A stretch of 64,000 bases of DNA, taken from contig OY751490.1 in assembly GCA_963565915.1 (NCBI GenBank), positions 2,666,001-2,730,000 on the forward strand, written 5' to 3'. The notes under the pieces are model-generated. The model had not been told where the DNA came from, did not search any database, and worked only from the letters and a program-made list of their open reading frames with translations. Position 1 is the stretch's first letter, and every line of letters begins with the position of its first letter. Shown here piece by piece: positions 19,721 to 32,413 of the stretch. The position numbers and the translations under genes are program-made. Origin of the DNA: Entoloma clypeatum. Taxonomy: Eukaryota; Basidiomycota; Agaricomycetes; Agaricales; Entolomataceae.

Positions 19721-22020
19721 ATTGTAATTTCTTGCTCTACATACCCACTTTTTCACTTCCCAAATAGGCCACTTCCAAAATAGGCACAACCAGCCAAAAA
19801 AGACAAAAGGTGTGTGTGCACCCCCCCCCTGCCCCGATCACATGTAGACACAGGCTTTCAATAAAATCTATAAATATATTTTAACCTTTTCAACATGTGT
19901 GCCCCTCATTGCAAGGTCAGGAATGGGTGTGAAGCGTCGTTTTGACATTGGATGATGCACATCAAGCGCGCTGATATGACCGCTGCGCGGCTGTGCTTGA
20001 AAATTCACTTTTCCCACACTTTTGTCAATATAAGAATATAATGCTGGCCCCTTCACAAACATATTCTATTGGAACTGATGGTACTACTGGCTACCTAAGA
20101 GTGTCTAAATACCACTGGACCACCTTTGGTCATGATCTTGGGAACAGTCACTTTGAGGGCTTAACCAAAACTTGACACAAAACACTTTATTTCTCAATGG
20201 ATAAGACCATTGAGGGGACCAGTCATTAATAAGAATATTCTATGACATATCACCCTATCCAATCACTACTATTGACTATGGACAATCTGAGGGCTCAGGG
20301 GACTCATATTAATGAGCAGGATGCCCAGCATCACAGTGTACAACACGATCACAGATGCCGTGATGCCAATCTGTGTGACTTACCAGAAATAGACCGAACC
20401 CTGGAAACGGGTTCCCGGTCCGTGACGCTTCAGACCCTTGATCAATGACAACCGGGAACTTGATTGATTGATCGACAACATCAATATTGATGCGGCGTTC
20501 TAGAATGCTCGCGAAACGACGCGTTCTTGTCGCTCCACTCCGCCAGGGCCGGTTGCCCTCTCAACACCTTGGAAATATGTTTAAAGGACCCCTGTGAATA
20601 TTTGGACCATGCCCAAATAACAGATACCCTGGAAACCGATTTGTTATGGACATATCTTGTGATAAACCTTATATATATATTTCATCTCTTGTCATGTATA
20701 AAAACTGTAGTTTCCTGCCATGTACTGTAGATTAGAAAGGCCCCCCAGCCAAATCCAATCCCTCTCTCTCTCTCAGTGATTGATTGAGTGGTTAGATTTT
20801 CTAAGTCTCATCCAAAGGGAGTCTCAGTGAACCCTGAGGAAACTCAATCTCATATTATTATTTTATTTGATCAAAACCCTTGATTGTCAATGCGCGACCT
20901 CACAACGACTTTCTACAACAGACAAACGAGTCTAACTACTTACGAAATAAGTGGTTAAGTTCCCGCCACCCTTGAACTAATTGTTGAGAGTGTTGTTGGG
21001 TGTTTGAGGTGTTTGTAGAGCTCTGACCAGAGTCTCTCACATTTTCGGCGCTCGTCACAAACTTGCTTCTCAGCGCATCAAATGTGTCAAATACATCCCC
21101 AAAAACATCGCACATCTGCTTATTATGTCTACACAGGAACAAGTAAGGGTTTCTACTATATCAATTATGTAGGAGGGGATTATATCTCACTCAATATGTA
21201 TTGTTTTTCTGAAATTTCGCCACAGATTTTTAAGTTATAGAGGTGCCGTGCTCTGCAACAAATAATAGTAAACAATGCGCAAAATGCATCGCACAGGTGC
21301 GCGCGGTGCCTTTCTTATAGCCTAATAATAGCTTAAAGTGATAGAACTACTTATGGGATATGTATTCACCTTCTGACACACTTTGTATAATTTTTAGAAG
21401 TCTAGATATGATAGAAATAATGAAATGTGCAGATTTCAGTAAAAGTGTTATATCTCCATAATGAATCAACCAAATTTGAAAAAAAAAAATGTGCTATAAG
21501 ATCCTCTGAATGTGGAAAATCCAAATCTGAAATAAAATTTTTTGGTCAAATTTTCGACCTATTCTGCTCATATTCACCTTATGAAGTCCTTGAATTGTGT
21601 TTGAATGATCTCAATAGGTTCACATGCAATGGTTAAATAGTATATATATATTACATGTAATCTAATGTGGTTGTGGAAAGGAGGAAGTAAGAAATGTTGC
21701 TTTTTGTGTTTAAGGGAACTCATGCTGCACTGTTTATCACGATTTACAGGGTGTTTTGATACATCATTCTGCTACATAGACTCTCTACCGGACATAGCTA
21801 ATGTATGTAACTATATATATACTTACTATTGGTTTCAAGTATCTCTATATAAGTTATGAATAATTTTTGGGACTGGTGGTGTCATGGTTTGGGCATTGAG
21901 AGTTTCAACGATGTGCATCACTCGGCATTGACTGCCGAGCATTTTTGGCAATCGCCAAAACTGGAACCATAAGTCGATTGCCAGCAAAACGTTCCCACAG
22001 TTTTCTTTTCCCCCACCTCC
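19721..22020. other. AT-rich repeat-island DNA without recognisable genes
   Basis: No coding domain seen on either strand. It contains CT repeats near 20762..20775, short TA runs near 20670 and 21645, and only short open frames. Probably decayed mobile DNA. Confidence 0.4.
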
Positions 22021-22024
22021 ACTC

Positions 22025-22345
22025 CATCTGGCCATCACCTCCGCCCAACAGCCCCTCTAGTGCCCAACAGCCCACTCTCGTGCCCACTGGCAGCCTCTAA
22101 CACCCAACGCTGTCCACTCCTGCCCAATGCTGTCCCTTCGAGCCCAACAGCCTCCACTCGTGCCCAACGGCCCCTTTTCATGCCCAACAGTGTCCTCTCA
22201 TGCCCAACCCCCTCCCTTCAAGCCCAATGGCCTCGACTCATGCCTAACACCCTGCCTTCAAGCCCAACAGCCCCCCACTCATCTCACTCATGCCCAACGG
22301 CGTCCACTCACACCCAACACATCCACTCACACCCAACGGCATCAG
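22025..22345 (+). repeat. 20-bp minisatellite, third array
   Basis: Same unit (CCCAACAGCCTCCACTCGTG and variants), about 15 copies, followed by CTGGT-rich DNA at 22415..22580. Confidence 0.8.
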
Positions 22346-22744
22346 ACGGCGAGACTCAGACAATACATGCATGCGCCGTCCAGTAGCACACTCATAGCCT
22401 AGTACAGTACATATTACGAGTCTGGACTGGTTTAAACTGGTCCAGTCTCATCAGACCTGAATATATGGACTGGTCAGACTGGTCTCTCACCAGTCTGGTC
22501 CGGTTTTCCAAGGTGACTATGTAAAATTGAGACCGGTGCGGTCCTCGGTCCTTCCTTTTTGGGGGTCAAAAACGAGACCGAACCGAACTTTCAATCACTA
22601 GAGCTAACAGCCTGATCTCTCGTCGTTTTGGAGGTTTGTCTCCTTTCACAATTTTAGTTGACGCAGCGGCTCGCTTGGCAGGGATGACATAGGTTCTATT
22701 GTCTGCAGTCATACAAGGCAAGCAAGTCCGTTTAATAGATAAGG

Positions 22745-23465
22745 GTCGCGACTTAGCATCGTTTAATCGGACCCTTCAGGAAAATCCTTCTCGTCGGCTT
22801 CTAAGATTGTGGTTTCATCATCCTCGGCATCTTCCTCAGACACCTTCCTAACCCTTCTGGAGTTCTTCTTTGGCTTGCAGCAGTTGCGCGCAATATGGCC
22901 TTCTTGGTCGCAGTTGAAACACTTACAACCATCTTTCTTCTTTGGAGCGCTGCAGTCTTTAGCCAGGTGACTGAAGTGTTGACAGTTGTAGCAACAGGCC
23001 ACTCCTGCTTTGTCAATCTCCATGGCCTTGCCCTGACCACCATAAGTGGTACCCGATCCAGTGCGCATGTTGCTGCCACCTCGGATGGCCAGTGCATGTC
23101 CCTCCATCTGTCGTTCCTTGTTTCAGATCTCCTTTGTATACTCAGAGTACGTCTTGCCATCACTAGCCACTTGTTCAGAGATTCTGTGGTTGACGTTCTT
23201 TTCTAGGATGTATTTCCCTGTTTCTTCGCCAAGGTTTGACAGCTTCAAGAGCTCTTCGAATTCATCTAAGAATTCATCGATGGTGTATTTCTCTTGTCTC
23301 AGGACTTCGAGTCTTGCTTTACTTCGAGTCTTGCTTTGGCAGTGACTGACTGGTTGGGATAGAGAATCATGTGGCGATATCATTGGAGAAACCTAGCCAG
23401 GTGATGTTCTCATTGTCAACAGCAAGAGTGTCTACTGGCCCAGTGCCTGCCGGACCCTTCCATCA
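22745..23465 (-). pseudogene. Ty3/gypsy gag remnant with two zinc knuckles
   Basis: Minus-strand pieces carry two CCHC knuckles, CYNCQHFSHLAKDC and CFNCDQEGHIARNC. Upstream is a helical gag segment (KYTIDEFLDEFEELLKLSN). Frame changes occur near 23110 and 23340. It is the continuation of the gag at 24565..25542, separated by an insertion. Confidence 0.8.
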
Positions 23466-23469
23466 TGTG

Positions 23470-24565
23470 GGACAAGGGTATGACCCGTGCTGTATGACGC
23501 GGGTGTGAGAAAATGCGCCATACGGCACGGAGGTTGGTGTGGTGTGAAAAAGTAACACTCAGTTGTTTACCCATGCATTGTATAATTTATTTATAGAAAC
23601 CCTATTGCAAAAAATCAGAGCACCCACCCCCCTCTGGGGGGCGCGGGTGGGATGTATGTCTACTGCACTCAAGCCTGTTGATAAGCCCCATTGCCTTTCT
23701 GTTGTTTACCCGTTGCTTACTGATTGCAAAAACCTGGGTTTTCCACTAAAACTGGTTGGGAAGTCTGTTGTTACCTGTTGCTTACTGAGTCACTTCAACA
23801 AAATATTTAATACTGACAAAATGATGGGGGTGATACATTCCACCTTCTGTATCCTTGATTTGTGCATTGAATAAGTGAATTTGACCGGAGGAGTAAGGAA
23901 AATAATGTTCCAATCAGTTATGGAACCCATGTTCTCCTTATTGTTCTATATTTCAACAAAACACTGAATATAAGCAGATCCGTGGAACGGATCCCTATCG
24001 TCTCTTTTGTCCCTTGCATTATCCATATCATGGATGATTTTCGCTGAATGAATAAGCTGGGGATTGACTATATACAGCACACACCCATGACCCTCTCCTT
24101 TCTGCTTATTTTCACAATATCAACAGATCCGTGGAACAGATACCTATCATCTCTTTTGGCCCTTGCATTATACATATGATGAATGATTTTCGCCAAAGGA
24201 ATAAGCCAGAAAGTCCCTACACAAATTGTAACAATTCTGCAGTCTCATCAGGCAAATATTATATTTCTTTACAGCCATTCATGATTATTTTTACTTCACT
24301 CCATATTTTGTTCAGGTTACTCAATTACATGCTACAATACATGCCCCACATAGTATACACACCTTCAGTGAAAGGATCCAGAATATTCAGTGAATTGATG
24401 GCTGCATCAATGGATTGATGGGAGATTGATGGAGCCATGGCTCGTGCTTCGCACTCGGACAGTACATGGGAGGGATTTTGCTTAAGTAAGACTTACCAAT
24501 CCTGACTCAGCTTACTAAGATTCATCAATCTTAGTCAGTTCTAACCAATCTTAGTCATTGACCCC
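23470..24565. mobile_element. Insertion of about 1.1 kb inside the gypsy gag
   Basis: Gag homology stops near 24565 (LVVLFITS) and resumes near 23465 (MMEGPAGT). The insert has no coding domain. It holds an internal direct repeat (23956..24061 and 24115..24211, both with CAGATCCGTGGAAC). Near its left end is a motif with GTGAGAAAATGCGCCATA. Precise ends and target duplication were not resolved. Confidence 0.5.
23956..24211 (+). repeat. Direct repeat pair of about 100 bp
   Basis: Two copies, 23956..24061 and 24115..24211, share CAGATCCGTGGAAC, CTCTTTTG and CCTTGCATTAT, with scattered differences. Confidence 0.7.
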
Positions 24566-25542
24566 CCCCCTCCCACTTGTTATAAATAGCACCACAAGAA
24601 TCTTCTGATCGTCTGTTAGGCTCTTTTGGAACCTGATGTATAGTTTGGTGGCTTTCCACCACTTGTCAAAGGTGTGTCTGTCCTTGAACATCCCAGGATC
24701 CTTGATGATCTTGGATGTATCCATTGTTTGTACTACTGGAACTTCTGCCATGTCTAGAGTCTGCAGAGGAGGAGAGGTGTCGTGTTGTTGGGATGAAGAT
24801 GGAGTTCGGGATACAGGTAAGGATTGAAAATGAGTCCCTGTTCTAGGCGTCTGTTCGATATCTGACTGTGCAGAGTCAAAAGTAAATTCATCAGGGGACT
24901 CGTCAGCGGAATCAGTGGCAAAACGTTCAGAGTATTTCCTCTGTAAATCTCTAAGGAATCTCTGTTCCTGCGCGGCTGTTGGTCTCGAGAAGGGGTCAAG
25001 TCTCTCGTTTCGTGCCCAGCGGTTGTATTCGGTCTGTTGTTCTTCAGTGGTGAAGTGGGCGTAGATCTGCTGCTTCGAGTAAGACGTGATGATGTGGCTC
25101 TGGGACGTCTTGATGTGAGCGTCCTAATCAATCTTCTGATAACGGTTGTCTGGACACTGATAAACTCTCTGATCTCTGTGATCCGACCTGTCTGAGGTCC
25201 TTCTTGAATGCGAAAACTTTCGAGTTCGTTCTGTCGGGTGTTGTAACGCGCAATCTGGTGTTGCCGAGCAAGATGGATGCTCTCTGCTATCTCGCCGTGG
25301 GGGCGATGCTCATCGTTGTCTAGTTCTTCGTCAAGCACCTGCTGTAGGATGCGACGGATCTCCGATTCGATGTACTGCTGGATGAGTGTAAAATTGATAC
25401 TGTCTCGAGGACTTAGCTCCTCCTGTCAGGCTTCTGGCGTGCTGAATGGGTTACTGGTGAAGTCTTCAAAGAAGCGCGATGTCTTGACTCGTCTGGTAGT
25501 TGCTCTCTTCGCTCTGGGCGAACCTAACGAGATTTAGCAACT
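24566..25542 (-). pseudogene. Ty3/gypsy gag N-terminal remnant
   Basis: Minus-strand gag including DRHTFDKWWKATKLYIRF, the capsid-like signature of fungal gypsy elements. Before it is a charged, Arg/Gln-rich N-terminus. A stop codon lies at 25426..25428 and a frame change near 25085. It is directly adjacent to the LTR at 25543. Confidence 0.75.
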
Positions 25543-25924
25543 TGTTATGCTTAACAAACCGTTCCAAGGTTCGGGCAGAGTATGCAGGAAGTGGAAAGGC
25601 AAAGAGCAATGTGATTGCTAAATCTAAGGAATGTAGCTATGGTACATGAGGTTTATATAGTACTGACTATGAGCGGTAGTGAATGAGTCAGTAACTGCGG
25701 AAGGCAGTGCGCATGAGTAAGACGACTGCGGACTGAGTAATACTACTGCAGAGCTGAGTAAAGTTACTGCTGCAGAGCTGAGTAAGGCTACTGCGGACTG
25801 AGTCATACTGGGAATCTAAGGGAGCGAAAGTAGATATTAGACATAGTGTATTCGTAAGAGGGCGCCGAGTCGGGATGATAAGTAAAAGAGATGACGTGGT
25901 CCACATACCGTAGAGTCCATAACA
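25543..25924 (-). repeat. LTR (382 bp) beside the gypsy gag remnant
   Basis: Perfect 7-bp inverted ends TGTTATG and CATAACA. On the minus strand it precedes gag, so it would be the 5' LTR. It contains a degenerate run of ACTGCGGACTGAGTAA-like repeats (25721..25805). Partial copy at 19243. No matching target duplication with that copy. Confidence 0.75.
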
Positions 25925-25929
25925 CCTTA

Positions 25930-26617
25930 CAGGACAAGGACGGCCTTGCGGCGTCAGTGGGCCGTTGGGCATGAGGGGCGGCCGTTGAGGACGAGAGACG
26001 GCTGTTGGACATGAGTGGAGGTCATTCATGAGGGTCATGAGGGGTACTCCAGTTGCATTGGGTGATCCAAAGTCATGTGACTATGCGAACTGACTCACCG
26101 TTCACTTCACAATATGTTCCAGCTGGGGTGCCAATAAAAATATGACCCACATTTTTTCTGCCAGTATGATCACTGCGCAAATTAAAAATGATCTCATAGA
26201 ATACAAACCAAGGCATATCAAGGATCTATTTTTAAATATGATCACTGTATTTGCATGGTGCAAATGGAGGAACACACTATGGAGAATATTTCAAACATGA
26301 TTCCTCTTTGACTGCGGCATACATCATAAAGAATTTTTCTAATATACATCTGACTCATTTTTGAAAAAAGTTTCACAATTTGTGCTTCCTTCCTATCGTG
26401 AATATATTTTTAGTTTGTTTGGCCATATATTCCATGAACAGAAGATGTTCAAACCAGATATTTGAGCCCAGAACACATGACCAAACTTATGATGATCACA
26501 TAGTGAATTTGTTCTCCCTTTTATCCCCTGGATTAATGGCAAAATAAAACACTTATTTGTTTGAGAGTTATTTTGCATATGCTCATGGAATATAGAAGCC
26601 AATGCCCACAGTGAGGA
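25930..26617 (-). repeat. AT-rich dispersed repeat with short minisatellite, copy 2
   Basis: Inverted copy of 6734..7420. The minisatellite part is cut short by the LTR at 25924. Homology ends at 26617. Confidence 0.8.
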
Positions 26618-27016
26618 CAGTCAGAGAGCCTGCACACATGACTGCTACACCAAAAGGCACATAGTTGAATCAAGTAATGATCCAACCAGCACTCTATATA
26701 TGCAGCTTACATGCCATTTGCCATCAGCATTGAAGATTGATTGATTATTGATCTCCGCCACTGTGCCGAACTATTCCGAGCCTCGGTAACAGCCGATGTC
26801 AGAGTATTCCCACCAGATCCGATGTCCACAATTGCCCGATCTCCTCTTGCTGATCTTTGCCGTGCCTATGGCGCATTTTCTCACGCCCATGCGGCACGAT
26901 GGTGAAGATTATATAATATTACATATTACATAAGATAGTTATGCTAAGTTTGCGACGTGGTGGCAAGTGTTGTTGACGAGTCTCCTGCAAGACTCTTCTT
27001 TCTCTTCCTGTACAGG
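26618..27016. other. Right edge of the repeat island and upstream region of the next gene
   Basis: No gene. Near 26866..26905 is an inverted relative of the motif at 23485..23525 (ATGGCGCATTTTCTCAC). Confidence 0.4.
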
Positions 27017-28145
27017 ATGCGTTTATCTTCCATCTTCGGCACAGCCCTCTCCCTGGCTACCTTGGTGCTTTCTATCACCCACTGTGAGTATCACCATTCC
27101 AACCACGAGCATCTCCCTCTAATGCTTCATCCCAGCAGATGCGCCTGAAAATGACCTCCTTATTATTCCGAGCTTTCCGGAGTCGAACCCTTTCGGTCGT
27201 GCGTCTGTTTGATTCGCTACGAAGGCATCTATACCCCTAGCTCACCTGTGCAGAAGTTGTGAACGGAGAGAAGAACTCTGTGATTTTCTCTGTGGAGAAC
27301 CAGTCGGGTCACAATGTTACCATAATTGGTGTTTCAGCCTCTATTCATCATGCTGAATCCGGGCAACTCATCAAAAACGTGTGTTGGAAAACAATTCATC
27401 CTGCCCGAATCATCGCTAACATGTTGCATGCACCTGGAAGCTAACTGCGGCAACATACAGTGTCGCGATATTTGATCATGCCAAAGTGCAGGTTCCTTAC
27501 GCGTTTTTCAGCGAGTAAGTCTTGTACTGGCGTCTCTCAGGAAGAGCTCCTATGATTTGAGTCCTCCCTTAGATTCAAGGTACTTGAATCACTCAATTTT
27601 TCACCGACCAAAATGTTGACACCCTTTTCGTCTAGCCTGGTGATGCTCGTCTTAGTGTATGGGTTGATTACACAATCGATGTGCGTTGGTGATGTGCAAG
27701 CAAGAAAACCCTCTCTAATTAAAGTCACAGGGCACCAAACGTCGTGCATCAGCGTATGATTTGAATGTAACAATCGTCGAACCGGAAATCTCCGTTTTCG
27801 ATTTCAAACTGTAAGTCACCCGCGCAATCCTCCATACCACAATATCCCTTGACCTTTTTCAGTCTCTCGACCTATTTGGTTGTTGCAGTGATCGTCGGCG
27901 GTCTTGGTTATTTCGCATACCTGACGTACATGCCTCAGCCCAAGAAATCTCGCTCAAAGAAACCCGCAGCAGCAGCCCCGTCTCCTGTCTCTTCTGCCAC
28001 CACAACTGGGGCTGGTTATGAAGAAGAATGGATCCCTGAACATCACCTCAAGAAAACCAAGAAAGGTATACTAGTCAGTGGTGATGAGCTCAGTGGAAGT
28101 GAGGCTAGTGGAACGGAGAGCAGGAGGCGCAAGGGCAGGAAGTGA
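27017..28145 (+). CDS. IRC22: Translocon-associated protein alpha subunit homologue (TRAP-alpha/Irc22)
   Basis: ER membrane protein linked to the Sec61 translocon. Exons: 27017..27083, 27139..27198, 27254..27378, 27441..27514, 27573..27579, 27636..27680, 27725..27810, 27863..28145. All are in phase, total 248 aa. N-terminal signal peptide (MRLSSIFGTALSLATLVLS), a lumenal domain with VENQSGHNVTIIGVSAS and VPYAFFSEFKPGDARL, one membrane segment (TYLVVAVIVGGLGYFAYL), and a cytosolic tail ending RRRKGRK with EEWIPEHHL. Exon 5 is only 7 nt (ATTCAAG). Without it the conserved SEFKPGD cannot be formed. The tail pattern and length match basidiomycete homologues. Confidence 0.92.
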
Positions 28146-28844
28146 GGAGATAAAGGAACGAAAATTCAGTCTATTTGATCAATATCCTATCTGCTGCGTC
28201 TAAAAGAGGACTCGGCGTTGTTGAGGCAGTCAGCAAACCGTCTGGCGTGCATCGGTACAAATGAGAATGGCAGCCATCCGGCTCAACCATTCAATAGACT
28301 ATCATATGTTGTCTGCTACATAGATTCCGTTCCCAGATCTTGGGCTCATCGTTTATACAATATGGGACAGTCATCGGGGACGAGTCACTAGTCATATGTC
28401 ATTCAAGAACACTCTAATCAGTAAGTATTGAGATCTGATTCTAGAATCTTGAGTGCTTGAGCTATTCAGCCCCGTACAGCTTCGAGGGGCAGATGCTGTT
28501 CCCACAGACATAGAAGCACCGCGGATCGGCTCTGCACTGCCGTCACATACTACTAGCCAGCCAGCAACAAGAGTCCTCAATTGTGACGGCGATAAGTAGT
28601 AGGCCTATAAGAAGGACTCGGAGTCGCCATCTGGGAGTACATAGGCAAACGAAGCTCTCGTCAGGGCAGACATTGTGAATTGCAAATTCGGTGCAATTAG
28701 TTTGTTTGGTCCCGCTTGCTCAACTTGTGTTGGCGCCAATAGACTTGCATCTGTGATTGAACAGTCAGGACCCGTCGCATTCCTCCCTTTCGCGTTCTCG
28801 TCTTTCCTCCCAGTCGCACCCTTCGGTATAATATCGGTCTAACA
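28146..28844. other. Intergenic region upstream of RAS1
   Basis: No gene seen. Pyrimidine-rich stretch just before the RAS1 start (28785..28820), common in fungal promoters. Confidence 0.5.
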
Positions 28845-29917
<1,073 letters not shown>

Positions 29918-30208
29918 ACGACGTCACATTTCTTTGCCCTTGCGACTATCCTCATTCATTGGTACTTGTGCTTCATTTCCCTTCTTCACCTCTAATTCTG
30001 CATTCATTTACTGGTACCGAACAATGACGGAAGGATTGAAGAATTTTATATAAAAAAGCCATGTAGAATCCGGATCCACCTTTCCCTGGTCTTGACATGA
30101 TCGAATGCTTTGTCGCAATGCAAGATCAGTCTGGAATTAAGGATTATATACTTGTGTCGCGGATCTTAATTTTTTGAAAAACCACAGTTATTAGGACTCA
30201 GGAAGACA

Positions 30209-31122
30209 TCAGACGCCCGCCCCAATTGAAAGCGTCAGATAGATGAAAGCTTTTCTGCTGATTGAGAGGTTAGTGTAAGGTGAGGAAAAGCAGAATCCAT
30301 GGATACCTGGTGGTGTCCTGATCATATCTTCCTCATTGATGATGCGAATGGAGTCAATGCCAAGCTCATAATAACCTCCAGATGCACTATTACCGCCAAG
30401 CAAAGAGATACCAATACTACGGATCTTTTCGCGGTACATTTTTATCTGGTCCGCGGACATCTCCCCAGAATTTGTACGAACAAAATTGTCAAAGGGAATC
30501 TAACCAGGAAGGAAAAATGTCAAGGGCACTTTTCACCAAACATCATTAGAACTGGTTAAAAACTTACGTGGAGATCTTCCCAGTTGCCATGCCGTTGAAA
30601 ATATAAACGGTGTTGCCATAGGTCGGTCGAGATTGGACCGTCGGTCTGGATATTCGCGAAATACGAATTGTGCGTTCGAGGGTCACCTGCCACTCGCACT
30701 CGAAGGGCCAGATATTTGTGGTTTGACACGTCTTCTAACAAGTTTCCGAAGAGCGTCGGCCGGGTCTTGGATACAAGCCAGTCAGTAAAAAGACCAGAAC
30801 ACCCGTGCGCACACATCTTGGTCACCTTGTTCCGGAAACCAGCATATCCACCTCGAAGCTTCCCCTCCAAACCTGACTTGACTTCCAGTCGCATGTCGCC
30901 ACAGAACTTGGCCGTTGCGGGTCTGTCGATCCTCGCGTTCGTTTCAGGCGACTCGTCCAGCTCAAAGTGAACGGTGGACAAGCCGCCTATGTCAGCATCA
31001 CAACCTGTCGCGAATTGTTGCACATCATCCTTGGAGTTGAAGGTGTACAATGTTCGCGGGACGTGGGAGGGCCCCTCTGCTCCTTGCATACGCAGCACTG
31101 TTGGAAGGGTAACATTACTCAT
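30209..31122 (-). CDS. CIA30: Complex I intermediate-associated protein 30 (CIA30/NDUFAF1)
   Basis: Assembly factor of mitochondrial respiratory complex I. Exons: 30209..30249, 30307..30499, 30568..30765, 30826..31122, giving 242 aa. Conserved stretches are RTLYTFNSKDDVQQFATGCD, GGLSTVHFELDES, GGYAGFRNK, LALRVRVAGDPRTH, YFANIQTDGP and GNWEDLHIPFDNF. The 60-nt intron 30766..30825 is a multiple of three without stops. Retention would insert 20 residues after FRNK where homologues have none. The start at 31122 gives a short N-terminus. In-frame Met codons at 31290 and 31308 could add a longer, possibly targeting, leader. Confidence 0.9.
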
Positions 31123-31309
31123 GGCGGATAATAAGGAACTATACTTCGAGAAGAGTGGTCCCGAAGGACTTGGGCGCTTCGGTTGATATATTGCTGCCAA
31201 TAGGACATGATAGGACCAATGTTGAGTTACACTTTCAACAGAGTTCAGGACGCTGGTGGGAGAGATGTTGAAGGAGGCAAATGAAGTCATGATGATGACT
31301 CCATACATA

Positions 31310-32413
31310 TCATGTTGTAATATTTAGGTACTTAATTGAATTCTACAATCTGAATAGGGCATTGTCCATAAAAGTTATAATGCAATGGATGTTCGATATA
31401 TCAGACAATCCAGGTTTCTAGTCCTTCACTTAGGCATGCCGTGAGCTCGCGAAAACCGGCCGTAGTCGTAGTAGTACCTTGATGTGCACAATGAAATACC
31501 TTTGATTCCTTGATGTTCTCAGAACCGTTGATGATTCTGAGAATTTGAAAGGGGCAATCCTCCATATAACGAAAGTGTGATCTGTGGTACTGCGAGAGCG
31601 AGTGAATGAGCCTGGCACAGACCATCGGCCACAATGCTTCAAAATAAGGTTCAGGTTGGGTTCAGGAGTTTCCATTACCTGAGGGTTTGGCGACAGCATT
31701 GCAGAGTTTGTACATACAATCGTCGTCGAAAGCGGCACACTGAAGTTGGGCCCATCAATTTGAAGGGACTCGAGTCGGGAGAATACAAAGAGACGGCACC
31801 ACATGCAGCTGACCAGATACCACGAAATGACAATCAGGAGTTAACCAGTATTTCCATAACCGTGATGTCGTAAAGCCAGTTGATGAGAGGGCCGATATCA
31901 TCGTGGATCGTTGGGAGCGACAATCTATTCTCCAACGCAACTGAAAGAGCCTCACAGAATTTAGGTCCCAGGGTACGCCTTTGGAATATTTTTGGGTAAC
32001 CATCATCGGACCTGCCGTCACGACATCTGCGTTACACAACCTTGATTAGGGGCTTTCTGGAAGCTGCTTTGCCAAATATTCAAGAGATGTCCGATTCCAC
32101 CCGCAGATAGTTTTTATGGATGTCATCGAGAACGATTACCGGCTGTGCGACTGCGTCCAGTTTCGCTCCCTGTCTGCCCCCAAGTAGGGGACGCTGCCTA
32201 CCATTTGCAGGGATAACGGAGAGGGACCGATTATGCCGGGGCATGGTGGGCGGAGGCTTCGGGAGCTCTGACGTTTCTAATGACCCTCGAGGCCTGAAAG
32301 TCGGGGGACCGCGCTAAGCAATGGACGAGGATATTCGAGAAGTGAAATCTGCTTGTGCCAGTTGCCGACCCGGCGATCCAAAGTCGGAATAGGTGGAAGA
32401 CGTAATGTCATGG
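31310..32413. other. Intergenic stretch with broken reading frames
   Basis: No intact gene recognised. Minus-strand pieces at 31430..32040 have a Leu-rich, F-box-like flavour (for example ENRLSLPTIHDDIGPLINWL, and LILKHCGRW) but are broken by stops. This may be a decayed gene. Confidence 0.3.

Noticed and set aside
19243..25924. One gypsy element bounded by the two related LTR copies
   Set aside because: Outer flanks show no common duplication, the left copy is truncated, and no pol lies between them.
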